Positions 43,182-52,795 of a stretch of 64,000 nt of DNA are shown piece after piece. The DNA is taken from assembly GCA_038237475.1 (NCBI GenBank), contig JBBRYS010000010.1, positions 124,001 through 188,000 on the forward strand, written 5' to 3'. The position numbers and the translations under genes were made by a program. Each line of letters begins with the position of its first letter. The first letter of the stretch is position 1. Origin of the DNA: JAOAPY01 sp038237475. Lineage in GTDB: Bacteria; Acidobacteriota; Blastocatellia; Pyrinomonadales; Pyrinomonadaceae. The notes under the pieces were generated by a model. It made no database searches, was not told where the DNA came from, and saw only the letters and a list, made by a program, of their open reading frames with translations.

Positions 43182-45482
43182 CTAGATTCCTCCGCAATCC
43201 ACATTACTTGAAGTCACGATCGGACTGAACCGCAGTTGATACTCCGCCGAAGTGATAAACGAGCACACCATCCCGCGGAAATTGTTTGGCTGACTGTTCA
43301 GCACGCCGAGCCAGAAATTGTAACCGCCCTGATCCGGATTGCGTCGCAGGTAACCAAAATACTGCATCGAGACAAAAGCTGCGTTGTACTCACGCTGCCG
43401 GAACAACTGGTTTTCGGCGACGGTCTTCAACACACCGGCGCGATCCACCGAACCGTTCGCCAGGCCGGCAACCAAATTATCGCGCTCTGCCTGACTCAGC
43501 GAACCGCCGGTCTTCGCGTTTAGCTGCTCGACGTATGAACCAGCCGACATGCCTGCAGGATAAAGAGCAGTGAAGGCGGGACGAGTAACAAAATCCGCCG
43601 CCAGGGCGAGTTTACTGGCGTCGAGATTATTGTTGGCAACCACGCGACCCCGGTCCGCGATGAACTCTGCGAACGACGGAGCTCTTCCCAGCGAAGCTCT
43701 GTAGAGGCGATATACGTAATAACCCGTCTCCTGGAATTCCGACTCGACAAAGTAAGCCGCGCTCACCGTCGTATGATTAGTAGTTAGACAAGCGCGGTCG
43801 CCGCCACACGGAGTCAACAAGCCACTCCAGTAATCCAACCCGCCACTATCAGCTTCGCGATTAAGAAAATCGAGGTAATGCTGCCGCACAAAAAACGGCG
43901 CACTATCAAGCGGATTAGTTGTCGGTATCGCTACATCGTTATCGATGATAGTGACCGTAGCCGAGACTGGATTGCCCAGCACTGAACCGGAGCCCGGATT
44001 GTTCAGCGACACATTAAAGGTTTCGTCCCCTTCAACATAAAGATCGTCAATCAGGAGCACTCGAAATGTCTTGCTGGTTTCGCCGGCGGCAAAACTCATG
44101 GTCCGGATCACCGTCATATAGTCGGTGCGGGCCGAAGCAGTTCCATTCGAAGTCATGTAATCCACCGTGGCGGCACTGGTCGCATCGCCGCCGCGCGTGA
44201 TGGTGATGACGACGCTGCCTGCGCCTTCTCCAGCCGCATACGCGTTCGCGCTCAACTGAATCGTCGCGGGACTGGCAACTGCCACCAAACAAGTCGAGTT
44301 GGGGGCCAGATAGTTATTCATCTCATCGAGTGAGAACTGGCAGAAGTCAAAAGTTGAGCCGACCATGCTGTTCATGATTGTGTCGGCACAGGCGCTGACC
44401 GGTGGAGATTGCTGATCCGGATGAGAAGCACCAAAGTTGTGGCCTATCTCGTGGGCCGTAATCGCGCTCTTGAAGCTGTCGGCGAAGCGTTCTGAGACTC
44501 CATATGAATGCGCGATGTCATTACAGACCGTGCTCATCCATGCGATACCGGCGATGTCGCCTTCCATGGGCCGATTGGTCCAAAGGTGCGCCAGATCGCG
44601 TGGCTGTCCGGCCAGGTTGGCGTTCCAATAGTTGGTGAACTCATGGAGCATTTGCACGGCATCGGTGGCGCTGTAAGGATCCGCGCTGGTGGCCCAGCTG
44701 TGTTGGTAGGAAATATTGAAAGTGATTCCCATCCGCTGGCGATAGACGCCGTCTACCTGGTTCATGATGCCGAGAATTTCCGCATTGGCTGCTGCCGAGC
44801 TGCCAAAATACGAGACGTAGTCATAATCCGCTTCCGTAGCCAGATCAGCCTGGCGCAGAGTTGTCGCGGCCATCGCCTGACTTGCTCTGGGCGCGAGTTG
44901 CACGACCTCCGATTGCAAACGCGCATCAAGGATAGCGGCGCATGAACCGCGCGCACCTGCGATCACATCCGAACTCTTGTAGAGCGCGTAGTCGTTCGGC
45001 GCCGCAGCCTTATCAAAATTACGCAGCGGCTCAACGTAATAGAATTCGTCGGCCGTGATGATGACTCCTTCGACCTTGTCGTCCGTAATGGAAAAGCGAG
45101 CCTCAGCGCCAGGGTAGCCGCTCACCGTGCCGCGAAAAGTTCGCGCTGGGCCATCCATCCTTACCATCTGCACGGCGCCGCCGTTGCCGACTTCTTCGGC
45201 ACGGTAGTTGGCGGTACGCAGGTCGTGAGGCTCGAGCTGCAAAACAAATTGCTGCTCAACTGGGTTCAGAGAGATTCGGCCATCTTCCCTGACCTGGCGA
45301 GCGATATCGCCGGCATCGAGTTGCAGTGACTGGTACCGGCGCACCAGCCTGTCAATCTCCTGCACCGGAACGGGGCTTACATTCGCCCCTGAAAGTGTCG
45401 GGCGCGCAATCGCTATTGTGGCAATGATGACGGCGCAGAAAACAGCGATCAAAAAAACCCGAGAACCCCTGGGAACATTCAT
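43182..45482 (-). CDS. Secreted M12-like metalloprotease with Calx-beta and DUF4214
   Basis: A 766-residue protein. Signal peptide (FLIAVFCAVIIATIAIARP), a propeptide-like region, then a reprolysin/M12B-type zinc protease with HEIGHNFGASH (H344, E345, H348, H354) and a Met-turn-like MNSMVGSTFDFCQFS. A Calx-beta domain follows (about 405-510; ATVDYMTSNGTA, FNVSLNNPGSGSVLGNP, ATVTIIDND), then a DUF4214 domain from about 525 to the end (FFVRQHYLDFLNREADSGGLDYW). The C-terminus ends in the signature MVCSFITSAEYQLRF shared with the DUF4214 proteins at 59-62 kb. Probably a surface-exposed adhesion or matrix-degrading protease. Convergent with the RND operon. Confidence 0.88.
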   Translation of the reverse strand: MNVPRGSRVFLIAVFCAVIIATIAIARPTLSGANVSPVPVQEIDRLVRRYQSLQLDAGDIARQVREDGRISLNPVEQQFVLQLEPHDLRTANYRAEEVGNGGAVQMVRMDGPARTFRGTVSGYPGAEARFSITDDKVEGVIITADEFYYVEPLRNFDKAAAPNDYALYKSSDVIAGARGSCAAILDARLQSEVVQLAPRASQAMAATTLRQADLATEADYDYVSYFGSSAAANAEILGIMNQVDGVYRQRMGITFNISYQHSWATSADPYSATDAVQMLHEFTNYWNANLAGQPRDLAHLWTNRPMEGDIAGIAWMSTVCNDIAHSYGVSERFADSFKSAITAHEIGHNFGASHPDQQSPPVSACADTIMNSMVGSTFDFCQFSLDEMNNYLAPNSTCLVAVASPATIQLSANAYAAGEGAGSVVITITRGGDATSAATVDYMTSNGTASARTDYMTVIRTMSFAAGETSKTFRVLLIDDLYVEGDETFNVSLNNPGSGSVLGNPVSATVTIIDNDVAIPTTNPLDSAPFFVRQHYLDFLNREADSGGLDYWSGLLTPCGGDRACLTTNHTTVSAAYFVESEFQETGYYVYRLYRASLGRAPSFAEFIADRGRVVANNNLDASKLALAADFVTRPAFTALYPAGMSAGSYVEQLNAKTGGSLSQAERDNLVAGLANGSVDRAGVLKTVAENQLFRQREYNAAFVSMQYFGYLRRNPDQGGYNFWLGVLNSQPNNFRGMVCSFITSAEYQLRFSPIVTSSNVDCGGI

Positions 45483-45652
45483 AGTTTTGGCTCAGCTTAT
45501 TGCGAGAGAGAGTCTGAAATTGAAACGCGCCCAGCAGAATTCAATCTGCGAGGAAAGGATCTTTAGTGTTTGGAGAGGTTAAAGCCGGGGAAGCTCATCG
45601 GCGCCAGCAAATCAAGCGCGGGTTTTAGAATAAGAAAGCGCTGCCGTCCCTG

Positions 45653-46690
45653 TCAACCAGAAAACCTCTCCGGCGTGGATGACAGCAGGTGGACGGCAAA
45701 AGTGGCCAGCCAATGTTCACCCTCATAGTGACCGCTGAAGACTTGCTCGAGTCCGGCCCGTGCATGTACATCTGCGGCGCTCATTAAACCGGTCGCGGCC
45801 GGATTGTCCGGTCCCAGCGCCCGACCGATATTCTGCATACACCAGGCCCGGCTGAGGTTCAGGCCATCGAGATGAACAAACTTTCCGTCACGGCGATCAG
45901 TCAAGGTTGCCGGAACAAACAAATTCTTCGGTTCGCCGGACGCTATGGTTGGCAGAAAGCTTCGAAACCAAACCGCGAATTCAGTCGGAGAAAGAACTCG
46001 CCGCATTAGATCAGCCTCGATCAGCGCGGGGGAAAAAAAGTCTTCGCCGCTGGGTTCCCAACTCGCCGCCGCATAGTTTTTATCCCCCAGAAAATAATTT
46101 CGGCTGCGCTCTTCAATCAGGCGGGCCAATTCTTCGTGACGAACGACCCGCGCGTAGTCAAGGGCGAACGAAAGGCCAAAAGCAGTGTTGGGGTGGACAC
46201 CGGTGCGAATCGGATAGACTTGCTTTGGCAGAAAATCGAGGTACCGTGCGACGACGGCCTCGACCAGGGGCGCAAGATTTTCTGACCATGCTCGAGCATC
46301 GTCTGAGTCACCGTCTGCCAGTTCTTCCGCCAGCTTAAGTAGCCAGGCCCAGCCATACGTTCTTTCGAACAGCTCACGGCCGGGTTGCTGGAAATACTCA
46401 GCTTCGGCGCGCAGGTTTTCCCGGGACAGAGATTCGTTCAGCACGATCCGGATCTCAACAGCTTCCGGCAGTTCAGGATAGAGCCTTAGCAGGTGGACCA
46501 GCAGCCAGTGTCCATGCACCGCTGAATGCCAGTCAAAACAGCCATAGAACGCCGGGTGCAGCTCGCGCGGAGTTCTTACATCGCCTTGATCAAACAACAC
46601 GTGATCAAGCTTGTTCGGGTATTCCCTGCGAATACAGCGCAGGACGAGCCCGGCAAAATCAGAGTTGTAGGCTGAAAGCTTTTCTCTCAT
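45653..46690 (-). CDS. DUF2891 protein
   Basis: A 345-residue soluble protein of the DUF2891 family: Trp/His-rich landmarks such as HPAFYGCFDWHSAVHGHWLLVH near the start, RTGVHPNTAFGLSFALDYAR, and LDGLNLSRAWCMQNI, and a C-terminal SGHYEGEHWLATFAVHLL. The helical repeat pattern looks like an alpha/alpha-toroid enzyme. The ATG at 46690 overlaps the stop of the DUF979 gene (TGATG), so translation is coupled to the transporter halves upstream. The reaction is unknown; the tight coupling suggests it acts on the transported solute. Confidence 0.88.
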   Translation of the reverse strand: MREKLSAYNSDFAGLVLRCIRREYPNKLDHVLFDQGDVRTPRELHPAFYGCFDWHSAVHGHWLLVHLLRLYPELPEAVEIRIVLNESLSRENLRAEAEYFQQPGRELFERTYGWAWLLKLAEELADGDSDDARAWSENLAPLVEAVVARYLDFLPKQVYPIRTGVHPNTAFGLSFALDYARVVRHEELARLIEERSRNYFLGDKNYAAASWEPSGEDFFSPALIEADLMRRVLSPTEFAVWFRSFLPTIASGEPKNLFVPATLTDRRDGKFVHLDGLNLSRAWCMQNIGRALGPDNPAATGLMSAADVHARAGLEQVFSGHYEGEHWLATFAVHLLSSTPERFSG

Positions 46691-47658
46691 CAAAAGTGCA
46701 GACGTATCATCAGCCACATCACTAATACGTGGGCAGTCCATATCGTTAACGCAAACGGAACCTGGAACTTGATAACGCCATACTGATCGCGCATGTCCAG
46801 CAATGCCGTGGGCACGATATTAAAGTTCGCGGCCATCGGCGTCATTAGGGTGCCGGTCGAGCCCGCAGTCAAAGTCACAATCGCCACCATGGCCGGGTCG
46901 ACGCCAAACGGTTGAATGATCAGGGGAACCAGCACACCCGCGGCGATCACCGGAAACGCAGCAAACGAGTTACCCATAACCATTGTGAACAACGCCATAC
47001 CCAGGCAGTTGGCAACGATCAGGAGGAAAAGATTCTGCCCAGGAATAGCCCGGTGAATGCCCTGGGCCATTAAATCGCCGATCTTACTGGCCGTGAAAAT
47101 GACCCCGAGTGAGGCCAGCAAGGCGGGCAGAATGTTGACTGCACCCATCGCATCATTCAGACGCCTGCCTTCCAGGAGGGCTTCGCGCAAGGTTCCGCCG
47201 GTAATAATCAACCCCACCAGCACGGCGATAATGCCACTGAAGCCGAGACCAATCAGTGCGCCATCGTTGGAGCTGAAACCCAGCCAGCGAAACACGAGGG
47301 CAAAGGAAAACGTAACGATCGGAATGGAAAGCACTAACAGAAATATCCTGTTGCCGATTGATGTTACCTTGGATCTGGCCTGCCCCGACTGCGTCACCTT
47401 TGCGGCCGCCGCGCTGCGACTTACACGGCCGGCCCCATCAATGCCGACCATTACTAAAACCAGCAAGCCTGCAATCGATGTCGGTAGAATGCTGCCGAAA
47501 ACAAAAATGATTCCCAACACAAACCAAAAGAGCGCTGTACCGATGCGGTGCTCGTTACTGCGGTCTCGCAGGTTCACTCCAGCAAAAATGAACAGCAAGA
47601 CCCCGGTCATCACGTAGACCGCATTTAGTGTGAAGATGGTTGAAGTGAGGCCTGTCAT
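46690..47658 (-). CDS. DUF979 membrane protein (ion-transporter superfamily half)
   Basis: A 322-residue membrane protein with about nine hydrophobic helices and the DUF979 pattern, including NSFAAFPVIAAGVLVPL, GSTGTLMTPMAANFN and a conserved GGTLREALLEGRRLND loop. DUF979 and DUF969 belong to the ion transporter superfamily, and the pair together has the size of one transporter. The ATG at 47658 overlaps the DUF969 stop (TGATG); a GTG one codon earlier is an alternative. It is followed directly by the coupled DUF2891 gene. Substrate is not known. Confidence 0.88.
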   Translation of the reverse strand: MTGLTSTIFTLNAVYVMTGVLLFIFAGVNLRDRSNEHRIGTALFWFVLGIIFVFGSILPTSIAGLLVLVMVGIDGAGRVSRSAAAAKVTQSGQARSKVTSIGNRIFLLVLSIPIVTFSFALVFRWLGFSSNDGALIGLGFSGIIAVLVGLIITGGTLREALLEGRRLNDAMGAVNILPALLASLGVIFTASKIGDLMAQGIHRAIPGQNLFLLIVANCLGMALFTMVMGNSFAAFPVIAAGVLVPLIIQPFGVDPAMVAIVTLTAGSTGTLMTPMAANFNIVPTALLDMRDQYGVIKFQVPFALTIWTAHVLVMWLMIRLHF

Positions 47659-48428
47659 CACCGCTCCTGAGCCCTCTCGTGCGCGGTTAATCGCTTTCGT
47701 TCCCTGACATCAAGCCACCAGAATTGCATTGCTGCAATGCCCACCGAGAGGGTGGTGATCGGGATCGCGTATAGGACTAATTTCCAGACGCTGACCGTGT
47801 AGCCCAGTCCCTTCATCACACCATAGACGAGCAGGATCCCCGGCAACACCGGTGAAAGATTCTGACCATAAAAATTTCCGTAGTTTTCACTCGCGGCATT
47901 CGCAGCTTTGATCTCTTCCACGACCTGTACCGGAAGAACATCGACAGTCCGGGCCCGCGCGGTCGCCTCTGCGGCGCCCAATGACATGGGAAACATCAAA
48001 GGCCTGACAAACGCCGGGTGTCCATTCAATCTGATCCCCAGGATTCCCATCAGCACCCGAAACAACTGGAAGATAATAAGTAGCCTGCCTACTGATGCTG
48101 CCTTGATGCGACGAACGAAGCTGGCAGCCTGTTCCTGCAGTCCGTACCTTTCGGCCAATCCGATCGCCGGCAGGGTCAGGATAAAAAGCGTCATCAAGCG
48201 ATTTTCGACAAAAGCCCGGCCGAGCATATTGATGATGCCTTCCTGGCCGGTTTTGGTCAGATAGGGCAGGCCTTGAACCAGACCCTGGCTGGAAAGTAGT
48301 GGCAATCCCGCGAGCAAACCGGTAACGAGGCCGGCTGTCACAACGACCAGCGTGGTGCGCAATCGCAGAGCCAGGCCAACAACTACAATCGCTATGCCCG
48401 CGAGTTTGAATAGTTCAGGTATCTGCAA
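47658..48428 (-). CDS. DUF969 membrane protein (ion-transporter superfamily half)
   Basis: About 256 residues with seven or so helices: LFKLAGIAIVVVGLALRLRT at the N-terminus, LMTLFILTLPAIGLAE, LGIRLNGHPAFVRPLMFPMS and NYGNFYGQNLSPVLPGILLVYG. There is no ATG in a suitable position: the open frame runs upstream into the hypothetical secreted gene, and the TTG at 48428 (LQIPELFKL) is my best start, without a clear Shine-Dalgarno. It is the first gene of the DUF969-DUF979-DUF2891 unit and probably forms a heterodimeric permease with DUF979. Exact start uncertain, family clear. Confidence 0.82.
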   Translation of the reverse strand: MQIPELFKLAGIAIVVVGLALRLRTTLVVVTAGLVTGLLAGLPLLSSQGLVQGLPYLTKTGQEGIINMLGRAFVENRLMTLFILTLPAIGLAERYGLQEQAASFVRRIKAASVGRLLIIFQLFRVLMGILGIRLNGHPAFVRPLMFPMSLGAAEATARARTVDVLPVQVVEEIKAANAASENYGNFYGQNLSPVLPGILLVYGVMKGLGYTVSVWKLVLYAIPITTLSVGIAAMQFWWLDVRERKRLTAHERAQER

Positions 48429-48540
48429 ATTAAATTGGCGTGCGCGCCACGAAATTGACGCATCCCTGCGTACCGGATCTGCGAAAGAAATCTTAGTTAT
48501 CCAGGCTTTGGTGCGCTTCGAGCTTTTACTATCAAACCAA

Positions 48541-49236
48541 CTAAAGACTGCGGCACATTTCCGGGCCCCAGGGCAGGGCGACGGCGCGCCGGTAGGACAA
48601 TCCAATTTCCGCGAAGTTCCAGTCCTTGCGTTGCCAAATCGAACCGTCCGCATATTCGACTCGATTCACCACAACCCTTTCCTGAGCTGCGTTGCTCGAC
48701 TTGTTTGAGAGCGAGTCAACACTCACTACTTCGCTGGGACCAGAGACGCTAAAGGCCCGCACTTCTTTTGCCTTATCTGGTTTGATACTTACGCCACAAA
48801 GAAACTGCCGCCGGACAGTGTTGGCAGGATTGCTTGAGTCGATGAATTGATATTCCCAGAAGATGATATCCACGACTCTGGCGCTCCTGTTCTGTAGCCT
48901 TGCCTGAAAAGAAAAACCATCAACGGGTTTACTTTGAGGCCGCCGCGATTCCTGCACGATCTTTTCAATCGCCGCGCTGCGCCCGTCAATCGTGTCTTCA
49001 TTTGGATCTCGTGCCCCAGCCGGCAGATTAACCCTGGCGTTTCTCGGGTAATTCTTGTTTTCGGGAATCATGGCCCGCGCAGGAACGTTGTCGGGCACAG
49101 ACTGATCATCGATGGCTTGACGACTCTTTTGGTACTTGAAGGCAATGACCTCCAGCGGGTTCCGCATCTCAGAGCCAGGAGTTTGAAGGGGAACACCAGA
49201 CGATAGAAACAGCCACAAGATGAGTAGACCTTTCAT
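48541..49236 (-). CDS. Secreted hypothetical protein
   Basis: A 231-residue protein with a short signal peptide (GLLILWLFLSSGVPL), a charged, disordered-looking middle and a C-terminal beta-rich part (GFSFQARLQNRSARVVDIIF, VEYADGSIWQRKDW). GGAG before the ATG supports the start. It seems to be a conserved Acidobacteriota-type protein but I cannot name a domain. It is upstream of DUF969 by about 110 bases on the same strand. Confidence 0.65.
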   Translation of the reverse strand: MKGLLILWLFLSSGVPLQTPGSEMRNPLEVIAFKYQKSRQAIDDQSVPDNVPARAMIPENKNYPRNARVNLPAGARDPNEDTIDGRSAAIEKIVQESRRPQSKPVDGFSFQARLQNRSARVVDIIFWEYQFIDSSNPANTVRRQFLCGVSIKPDKAKEVRAFSVSGPSEVVSVDSLSNKSSNAAQERVVVNRVEYADGSIWQRKDWNFAEIGLSYRRAVALPWGPEMCRSL

Positions 49237-49453
49237 ATCGATCTCCGCTTGACGTTTCTGATAACCTCGTCACATGTAAGGAAGTAGTGTGCCTGTTATT
49301 CCAGTTAAGGTAACGATAATTAACCACGCTACCGCTGTCAATAAAAGTGGGGGAAGTATTAGCCTCGCTTACTGGAATTCGGTCAAGACCAACAGCGTTT
49401 TGGCCAGATTGCTCAGAAGCTCCTCTCTATAGTGGACCGTAGCCTTCGACCGA

Positions 49454-50075
49454 TTACTGGCCTGCGGTCGAATTTTCCTTGTGTGCCTTGATCTCAGCAC
49501 TGACGCGGTCAAAACAGTCGGGACAGATCCCGTGACTAAACTCAACCTCAGTCCGATCGGAAACATAGGTATCGACTCTTTGCCAGTAATTCTGATCGTC
49601 GCGAATTTTTTTACAATAGGAACAGATCGGCAGCAGACCCTGCAGCTGTTTGACCTGGGAAAGTGCCTGTTCGAGTTCCTGAACGCGATCGGCAAGCACG
49701 CGCTGCAACTCAATCATCTGCACTCCGACCTCAACTCTGACTCGCAATTCCTCCCGATGGAAAGGCTTAGTCGGGTAGTGTTGGCGCCAGCCTGCAGCCC
49801 GCGCACTACATCGTCTTTAGTGCTCATGGCACTCAGCAAAATGACGTAGGGAGGAATGGCGAAAGACAGTCGCGCACTCTGCGACAAACTTCACAGCCGT
49901 CTAGTTCCGGCATCATGATATCCAGAATTGCCAGGGAGGGGGCGTCGGGCTCTCGCAAAACGTCCCACGCCAGTTGCGCGTTGGTGGCAACCAAAGCTTC
50001 GTGGCCCCAGCTGGCGAGCGATCGTTCCAGAATGCGGCAGGACACCGGATCGTCTTCGGCGATCAAAATTTTCAT
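49454..50075 (-). pseudogene. Response regulator with C-terminal zinc-type CxxC domain, two frameshifts
   Basis: Reads as REC then helix then a small Cys domain. REC start MKILIAEDDPVSCRIL with phospho-acceptor D52 (LAILDIMMPELDG) is in one frame to about 49860, the strand and helix IPPYVILLSAMSTKDDVVRG with LQAGAN are in a second frame, and YPTKPFHREEL, the coiled coil RVQELEQALSQVKQLQGLL and the CxxC-type end ICSYCKKIRDDQNYW (with HGICPDCF) are in a third after about 49785. Two compensating-type shifts thus split a protein of about 205 residues. The CSYCKKIRDD end is characteristic of many stand-alone regulators. Pseudogene or assembly errors; the 3' part alone (97 residues from 49747) could be translated. 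Confidence 0.75.
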
Positions 50076-50514
50076 AGCCGTGACCCTCGACGTTCAGACT
50101 TGAGTGTCCTTTCGCTCATTTGATTAGCCGCCTTGATTTTGATGCTAATCAGCCGGCAGACGCATGACGAAGTCCCCCTCGCGGCAGCGTGCGGCAACTA
50201 ATGAACCGCCGGGCCGAAGGTATTCTTTGACAACACCGCTGAGACTCCAGTGTCGAAGTCGGCCTTCCTTCGAATATCACGGGGAGACTGTTTAAGCACC
50301 TGAAACATTTCCAAAATTCAAATCCAGCCTGGAAGGGCTTCTGCAAACGCAAAAGGTAGTTTCGAGGAAAACTCTTAAAGCGAACGAGACGGGACGGCAC
50401 GAATATATGCTATTCCCAGGCAGGAACCAATTGCGGTTCACGCGGGAGTTTAGGAGCAAGAGGAAAACCCGGCTCAAGCCAGTACTCTGAACGCCTGTTA
50501 ACAAACCAGGCAGA
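50076..50514. other. Gap holding a probable degraded gene end
   Basis: No intact gene. On the minus strand at 50151-50250 an open stretch reads VVKEYLRPGGSLVAARCREG and ends MRLPAD-stop, which looks like a genuine protein C-terminus cut off from its gene just upstream of the frameshifted regulator. The rest shows no recognisable homology. Confidence 0.4.
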
Positions 50515-52773
50515 TCACTTCTCGAGGCCGGCCGGCATGTTGTCGTGCAGGAACCGTGTCAGGAGTTCGTAAAGGTGTCGCGACGTATTGGTTCCCGTGC
50601 TGATATCGTGGCGCCGGTTCGGATACTCCATCATCGTGAAGGGTTTGTTCGCCGCCACTAGCGCATTGATCAGCTTTTCGGTGCTCTGGAAGTGAACGTT
50701 ATCATCGCCGGAGCCATGCACCACCAACAGCTTGCCTCGCAAACCGTCGACGTAGGTAATCGGCGAGCCATTCTTATAGTCCTCGGCATTGTCCGTTGGT
50801 AAGCCCATGTAGCGCTCTTGATAGATCGTGTCATAGAGAGTTTGATCGCTCACCGGGGCCACCGACATCCCTGCGCGGTAGATGTCCGGATGACGAAACA
50901 TCTGGTTCAAAGTCATTGAGCCGCCACCGCTCCAACCCCAGATGGCAATTCTCGATGGATCCACAAAAGGCCAGCCCTGAATCACTTTTGCGGCTGCCGC
51001 CTGCTCCCGTGAAGCGAGGCTGCCGATCTGACGATAAACAACTTTTCTCCATGCGCGCCCGCGCGGCGAGGGAGTACCGCGGTTGTCCACGCTGATTACG
51101 ATGTAGCCCTGTTGCGCGAGCATCAGGTGCCAGAGTTCATTGTTTCCACCCCAGCGATCCAGAACCGTTTGCGCTGCCGGTTCGCCATAGACATGGACCA
51201 GGACCGGATAACGTTTGGACGGATCAAAATCGGGTGGCTTGATCATCCAGCCATCGAGCTGAATACCATCGCCGATATCGACGCGGAAAAATTCGCTGGG
51301 TCCGCGCTTAATGTTCTTCACTTTTTCGAGCAATGCCGAGTTGGCGGCAAGCGGTCTAACCGATGTGTGCTGCGGTAGCCGCACCAGGTCAGTTGCAGCG
51401 GGAGTCATGAACGTCGAGTAAGTATGAAATGCCAAACCACCGTGAGGTGAAATGCTGTAAGTGTGCGTCCCAGGCAAAGACTGTGGGCTCACTCGCTCGG
51501 CCGGACCTTTTCCGTCAAGCCGTCCACGGTAAAGATAACGCTGCGTGGGATTATCGGGTGAAGCGGTGTAATAGAACGAGCCGTCAGCCTCATCGATGTT
51601 GTCTACATTCGTGATATCAAAATTGCCAGGGGTGATCAGCCGCACACTTTTGCCGTCGCGGGAAATGACGTAGAGATGGCGCCAACCATCGCGTTCGCTG
51701 ATCCACGTAAAGCTCTTACCACCATCCAGCCATTGGAGATCGCTGACTCTCAGATCCACCCAGGCATCGTCCTTGTCGGTGAAGACGGTGCGCACTAGTC
51801 CGTTGCGCGCATCGGCCAGCATGAGCTCAACCGTGTCCTGCCGGCGGTTAAGGTGCTGCAGGACGATCTCGGTCGAGTTGCCGGCCCAATCCATATCTGC
51901 GATGTAGTTGTTGCGCGGATCTCCCGGCACCGCTAGCCAGCGCACTTCTCCGCCTCCGGCGCTCACGACTCCCACGCGCGCGGAAGAGTTTGTGGTTCCC
52001 ACCTTCGGATACGGAATCGGTGTCACCTTCGGATAAAGAGAGTCGGTGTTGTTGATGAGATAAAACTCGCCAACGCCGGTTGAATCGAGTTGCCAGAAAG
52101 CGATCGATTGGCTGTCCGGACTCCAGCGCCAGCCGTCACGTAAATCCAATTCTTCTTCGTAGACCCAATCAAAGGTCCCATTGATCAAAACAGGCGAGCC
52201 GTTGCTCGTCAATTGGCGAATACCGCCAGTCGCGAGATCCTCCACATAGAGATTGTTGCTGCGCACGTAACCGACGCGCCGGCCATCAGGCGAGAACTTC
52301 GCAAACATCAGCGTTGCCGGCTCCGCTTTGCCACCGAGTTTTTTCAGCCCCTTGCCGTCGAGACCCGCAACCCAATAGTCACCCCTGGTGCGCTGGCGCC
52401 ATACCTGCTGTGAGTTGGTAAAGATCAGCAGCTGCTTGCCATCCGCAGACCAGACGTAGTCATCAATCGGGAGAGCTGCGGTCGCACCTGCAGGCACCAG
52501 TGTCTTTGCTGCAACCAGGATGCTGCGCTGGCCGGAGTCGGCTTCATAGCGAATGATGTCCTGGCCACCTTTTACGTCCGCTGCAGGCTCAACAGTAGTG
52601 TACGCTCGCCCATCTTCCAACCAACGCGCCGGGCCAAATCTCGCCGCGTCGAAATCGCGATCGGTAAATATTCGCTTGAGTGTCAGGATGGATGGATCCG
52701 GTTGTTGCGCGAACAGTTGGCCGGTGCAGCAAGTCGCCAGTACTACCAGCAGCAATATACGAGAAATTTTCAT
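50515..52773 (-). CDS. Secreted dipeptidyl-peptidase IV (S9B family)
   Basis: A 752-residue serine peptidase that removes N-terminal X-Pro (or X-Hyp/X-Ala) dipeptides. Signal peptide (ISRILLLVVLATCCTGQLFA), beta-propeller containing the DPP-IV glutamate motif DWVYEEEL that binds the substrate amino terminus, then the hydrolase domain with IYQERYMGLP typical of DPP-IV, catalytic Ser615 in GWSGGG, Asp690 in HGSGDDN and His722 in NRRHD. Start at 52773 follows AAGGA ten bases upstream; earlier in-frame ATGs would precede the signal peptide with polar residues. It lies 22 bases after the hydroxyproline dehydratase gene, so they are likely co-transcribed. The combination suggests proline/hydroxyproline-rich peptide use, for example collagen-like. 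Confidence 0.92.
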   Translation of the reverse strand: MKISRILLLVVLATCCTGQLFAQQPDPSILTLKRIFTDRDFDAARFGPARWLEDGRAYTTVEPAADVKGGQDIIRYEADSGQRSILVAAKTLVPAGATAALPIDDYVWSADGKQLLIFTNSQQVWRQRTRGDYWVAGLDGKGLKKLGGKAEPATLMFAKFSPDGRRVGYVRSNNLYVEDLATGGIRQLTSNGSPVLINGTFDWVYEEELDLRDGWRWSPDSQSIAFWQLDSTGVGEFYLINNTDSLYPKVTPIPYPKVGTTNSSARVGVVSAGGGEVRWLAVPGDPRNNYIADMDWAGNSTEIVLQHLNRRQDTVELMLADARNGLVRTVFTDKDDAWVDLRVSDLQWLDGGKSFTWISERDGWRHLYVISRDGKSVRLITPGNFDITNVDNIDEADGSFYYTASPDNPTQRYLYRGRLDGKGPAERVSPQSLPGTHTYSISPHGGLAFHTYSTFMTPAATDLVRLPQHTSVRPLAANSALLEKVKNIKRGPSEFFRVDIGDGIQLDGWMIKPPDFDPSKRYPVLVHVYGEPAAQTVLDRWGGNNELWHLMLAQQGYIVISVDNRGTPSPRGRAWRKVVYRQIGSLASREQAAAAKVIQGWPFVDPSRIAIWGWSGGGSMTLNQMFRHPDIYRAGMSVAPVSDQTLYDTIYQERYMGLPTDNAEDYKNGSPITYVDGLRGKLLVVHGSGDDNVHFQSTEKLINALVAANKPFTMMEYPNRRHDISTGTNTSRHLYELLTRFLHDNMPAGLEK

Positions 52774-52795
52774 GGGTGACGGTTCCTTCATAGCT

